A stretch of 8,165 nucleotides of DNA from Candidatus Omnitrophota bacterium (lineage in GTDB: Bacteria; Omnitrophota; Gorgyraeia; Gygaellales; Profunditerraquicolaceae), in the NCBI GenBank assembly GCA_028706895.1, contig JAQTVG010000037.1, positions 1-8,165 of the forward strand, read 5' to 3'. Shown here in pieces: positions 6,520 through 8,165 of the stretch. The position numbers and the translations under genes were made by a program. Each line of letters opens with the position of its first letter. The first letter of the stretch is position 1. The notes beneath the pieces are model-generated. The model was not told where the DNA came from, ran no database searches, and saw only the letters and a program-made list of their open reading frames with translations.

Positions 6520-7757
6520 TAGCTGCCTTCTAACCTCTTTTTAAGATTCTTATTTAACCCCGCGAAATCTATGCCGCGGGCTTTATACCAGGCTATGCTA
6601 TAAGCATGCAACGCTTCCCAGGTCATAGTGTGGTTGTTTTTATTATTTGAATTCTTAACAGCAATCAACCTGTCTGTGCAGGAAAAACAAGGGTCTATTG
6701 CCGCAACTACTATCGGCATATCCGCCAGATACCTGTCTTTTAACATATGCTTTACCGCCTGAATATTAGCCAAAGTAGGCGCCCTTACCTTGACTCTCTC
6801 CGGCTTTTCAGTGCCGTTTGACTTTACATAGTGGACATCCTCTCCTCGGGGAGCTTCATAACGGCTTAGCGCTTCTCCTGCAGGAATCTTACGCGGGACT
6901 TTAACTACTATCGGCCCATCAGGCATATTCTTGATACACTGGCGGACTATCTGGTAAGATTCCATAAGCTCCTTTACTCTTACCACAGTCCGTCCATAAA
7001 CATCGCCGTGATTATCTGTAATAACATTAAAATCCATTTCGCTGTATGCCGCGTACGGATCATCTTTACGCACATCCCTCTGGACACCGGAGGCGCGCGC
7101 AGTAGGGCCAACCGCATCTAACCTCAAGGTATCATCATAATTCAATACCCCTACTCCTGATAGCCTCTTGATAATAGTTGTCTCCTCGGTAGCAACTTCA
7201 ATATAATATTTTGTCCTTTCTTCAAGGATATTTATTCCTTTTAATATTTCCTGTTTTTCTTCTTCGGAAATATCGCGCCTTACTCCGCCAATCGTATTTA
7301 TGCCGTAATTAACACGATTGCCGGTGAGAAGCGCTAAAATATCCATTACAATTTCCCGGTCGCGCCAACTATACATAAGCAGGGTATCAAACCCTATCTC
7401 ATGGCCTGCCACACCCAGCCAAAGCAAGTGGCTGTGGATACGTTCTAACTCCGCGATTAATGTCCTGATGTATAATGCGCGCTTAGGAACACTAACACCC
7501 GCGATTTCTTCAACTGCCTGGATAAAACATGTGGAATGAGAATGCGAGCATATACCGCAAATGCGCTCAATAAGATAGATATCCTGGATATATGTCCTTT
7601 CTTCGCAGGCCTTTTCTATACCGCGGTGGTTATAACCAAGGCGTATATCTACACCCATTATTTTCTCGCCTTTTAACGCAAGGCTAAAGCTCTCCGGTTC
7701 TTTTAAGGCCGGGTGCTGCGGCCCAACCGGTATTTTAAATTTATCTGAATTATGCAT
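6519..7757 (-). CDS. Group 4 [NiFe] hydrogenase large (catalytic) subunit, NuoD/MbhL/HycE-C-like
   Basis: The 412-residue protein holds the NiFe active site. Both ligand pairs are present: Cys67/Cys70 in ERICGICSHSHS (with His74) and Cys357/Cys360 in DPCFSCTDR. NuoD of complex I lacks these cysteines, so this is a true hydrogenase subunit. The N-terminal IPVGPQHPALKEPESF and GYNHRGIEKA match the group 4/NuoD superfamily. After Arg363 there is a 49-residue tail (364-412) that corresponds in position to the tail HycI removes from E. coli HycE after the same DPCFSCTDR motif. The tail has an Asn/Lys-rich stretch and a YSIAWYKARG segment. The ATG lies within the end of the previous gene (8-base overlap), with GGGAGGG at 7768-7774. 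The overall order suggests an Mbh-like, ferredoxin-linked, H2-evolving complex; exact subgroup assignment would need a phylogeny. Confidence 0.97.
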   Translation of the reverse strand: MHNSDKFKIPVGPQHPALKEPESFSLALKGEKIMGVDIRLGYNHRGIEKACEERTYIQDIYLIERICGICSHSHSTCFIQAVEEIAGVSVPKRALYIRTLIAELERIHSHLLWLGVAGHEIGFDTLLMYSWRDREIVMDILALLTGNRVNYGINTIGGVRRDISEEEKQEILKGINILEERTKYYIEVATEETTIIKRLSGVGVLNYDDTLRLDAVGPTARASGVQRDVRKDDPYAAYSEMDFNVITDNHGDVYGRTVVRVKELMESYQIVRQCIKNMPDGPIVVKVPRKIPAGEALSRYEAPRGEDVHYVKSNGTEKPERVKVRAPTLANIQAVKHMLKDRYLADMPIVVAAIDPCFSCTDRLIAVKNSNNKNNHTMTWEALHAYSIAWYKARGIDFAGLNKNLKKRLEGS

Positions 7758-8165
7758 TTTTATTTAGCCCTCCCTTCTCCTGGTTTTCGGAAGGTTTCCA
7801 GTCTTTACGTAAAGGGTACTCACCAACCGGCCAATCATCCGTAAGAGGATACCGGTGGCCCGCGGGCAAGCCTTCAACCTTGGCCCCTAATAAATCCACT
7901 AATTCCCTTTCATAAACTTCCGCTCCGGGAAAATACGGCATAACTGTTTTTAATACAGGGCTTTCTTTAGGGACGCTTATTTTCAGGTTCAACACAATGC
8001 CAGAATCCTGGGCAAGATGATAAATAACACCTAATCTGCCCTGTTCATCAAGCCCTGTAATCGCGCATAGATGAGAAAACTTTAATTGCTTTACGGCGTA
8101 ATCAAAAAACTGATGAAAATTATTACTATCTGTTTCTACAAATATGCGCCTCTGGCGCTGTATCT
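7750..8165 (-). CDS. NuoC/MbhK/EchD-like hydrogenase subunit (5' end beyond the window)
   Basis: The frame is open to the right edge, so the 137 visible residues are the C-terminal part; the GTG at 7995 is an internal Val codon (DSGIVLNLKI), not a start. The visible protein has the complex I 30-kDa subunit fold signature: GVIYHLAQDSGIVLNLKI, then YFPGAEVYERELVDLLGAKV, then HRYPLTDDWPVGEYPLRKDW, matching the family pattern ERE-x-DLLG ... PLRKD. This subunit binds the large subunit in the hydrophilic arm and carries no cofactor. It ends eight bases inside the start of the catalytic subunit gene. A NuoB-like small subunit would be expected just upstream, outside the window. Whether it is closest to MbhK or EchD is not decidable here. 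Confidence 0.93.
   Translation of the reverse strand, partial: IQRQRRIFVETDSNNFHQFFDYAVKQLKFSHLCAITGLDEQGRLGVIYHLAQDSGIVLNLKISVPKESPVLKTVMPYFPGAEVYERELVDLLGAKVEGLPAGHRYPLTDDWPVGEYPLRKDWKPSENQEKGGLNKNA

Noticed and set aside
7750..7995. Complete 81-residue gene starting at GTG 7995
   Set aside because: The frame continues upstream to the window edge with clear NuoC-family sequence, so this GTG is internal.
5195..8165. Respiratory complex I (nuo) operon
   Set aside because: The large subunit has both NiFe cysteine pairs and a maturation protease follows, so it is a hydrogenase.

Overview
The window is a densely packed bacterial region at moderate G+C (estimated by eye at about 40-45%). Every supported gene lies on the minus strand, so transcription runs from high to low coordinates. 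The gene set is an energy-conserving group 4 [NiFe] hydrogenase, its maturation protease, an ExbB/ExbD motor pair and a proton-pumping pyrophosphatase. This suits an anaerobic, fermentative or hydrogen-evolving bacterium. Candidate phyla such as Omnitrophota or Elusimicrobiota are plausible sources, but that is inference from gene content, because no rRNA or other taxonomic marker is present.

Region 1 (8165 down to 4735) holds the distal half of a membrane-bound hydrogenase operon. In order of transcription it contains a NuoC/MbhK-like subunit (5' end off the window), the catalytic NuoD/MbhL-like large subunit with both nickel-binding CxxC pairs, a NuoH/MbhM-like membrane subunit, a NuoI/MbhN-like 2x[4Fe-4S] protein and a HycI-family endopeptidase. 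The genes overlap by 1-41 bases, which indicates translational coupling. The order C-D-H-I matches the K-L-M-N end of archaeal Mbh-type operons. The NuoB-like small subunit, and any antiporter-like subunits, would lie beyond the right edge.

Region 2 (4704 down to 1368) continues without a visible terminator into exbB, exbD and hppA. The operon therefore joins three membrane machines that make or use the ion gradient: the hydrogenase (electron-driven pump), the PPase (PPi-driven proton pump) and ExbBD (gradient-driven motor). A perfect 12-bp stem followed by eight U closes the unit at about 1295-1337.

Region 3 (1367-1191) is a 177-base intergenic stretch holding that terminator, a good sigma70-type promoter and a 10-bp stem-loop at the predicted transcript start.

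Region 4 (1190 to 1, running off the left edge) is the most unusual part. It is one uninterrupted reading frame encoding an N-terminal membrane segment, about 200 residues of coiled coil, about 100 residues of Pro/Glu/Lys-rich linker, and then the N-terminus of an elongation factor G GTPase domain with its P-loop. It reads as a membrane-tethered EF-G, an architecture I do not recognise from any described translation factor.
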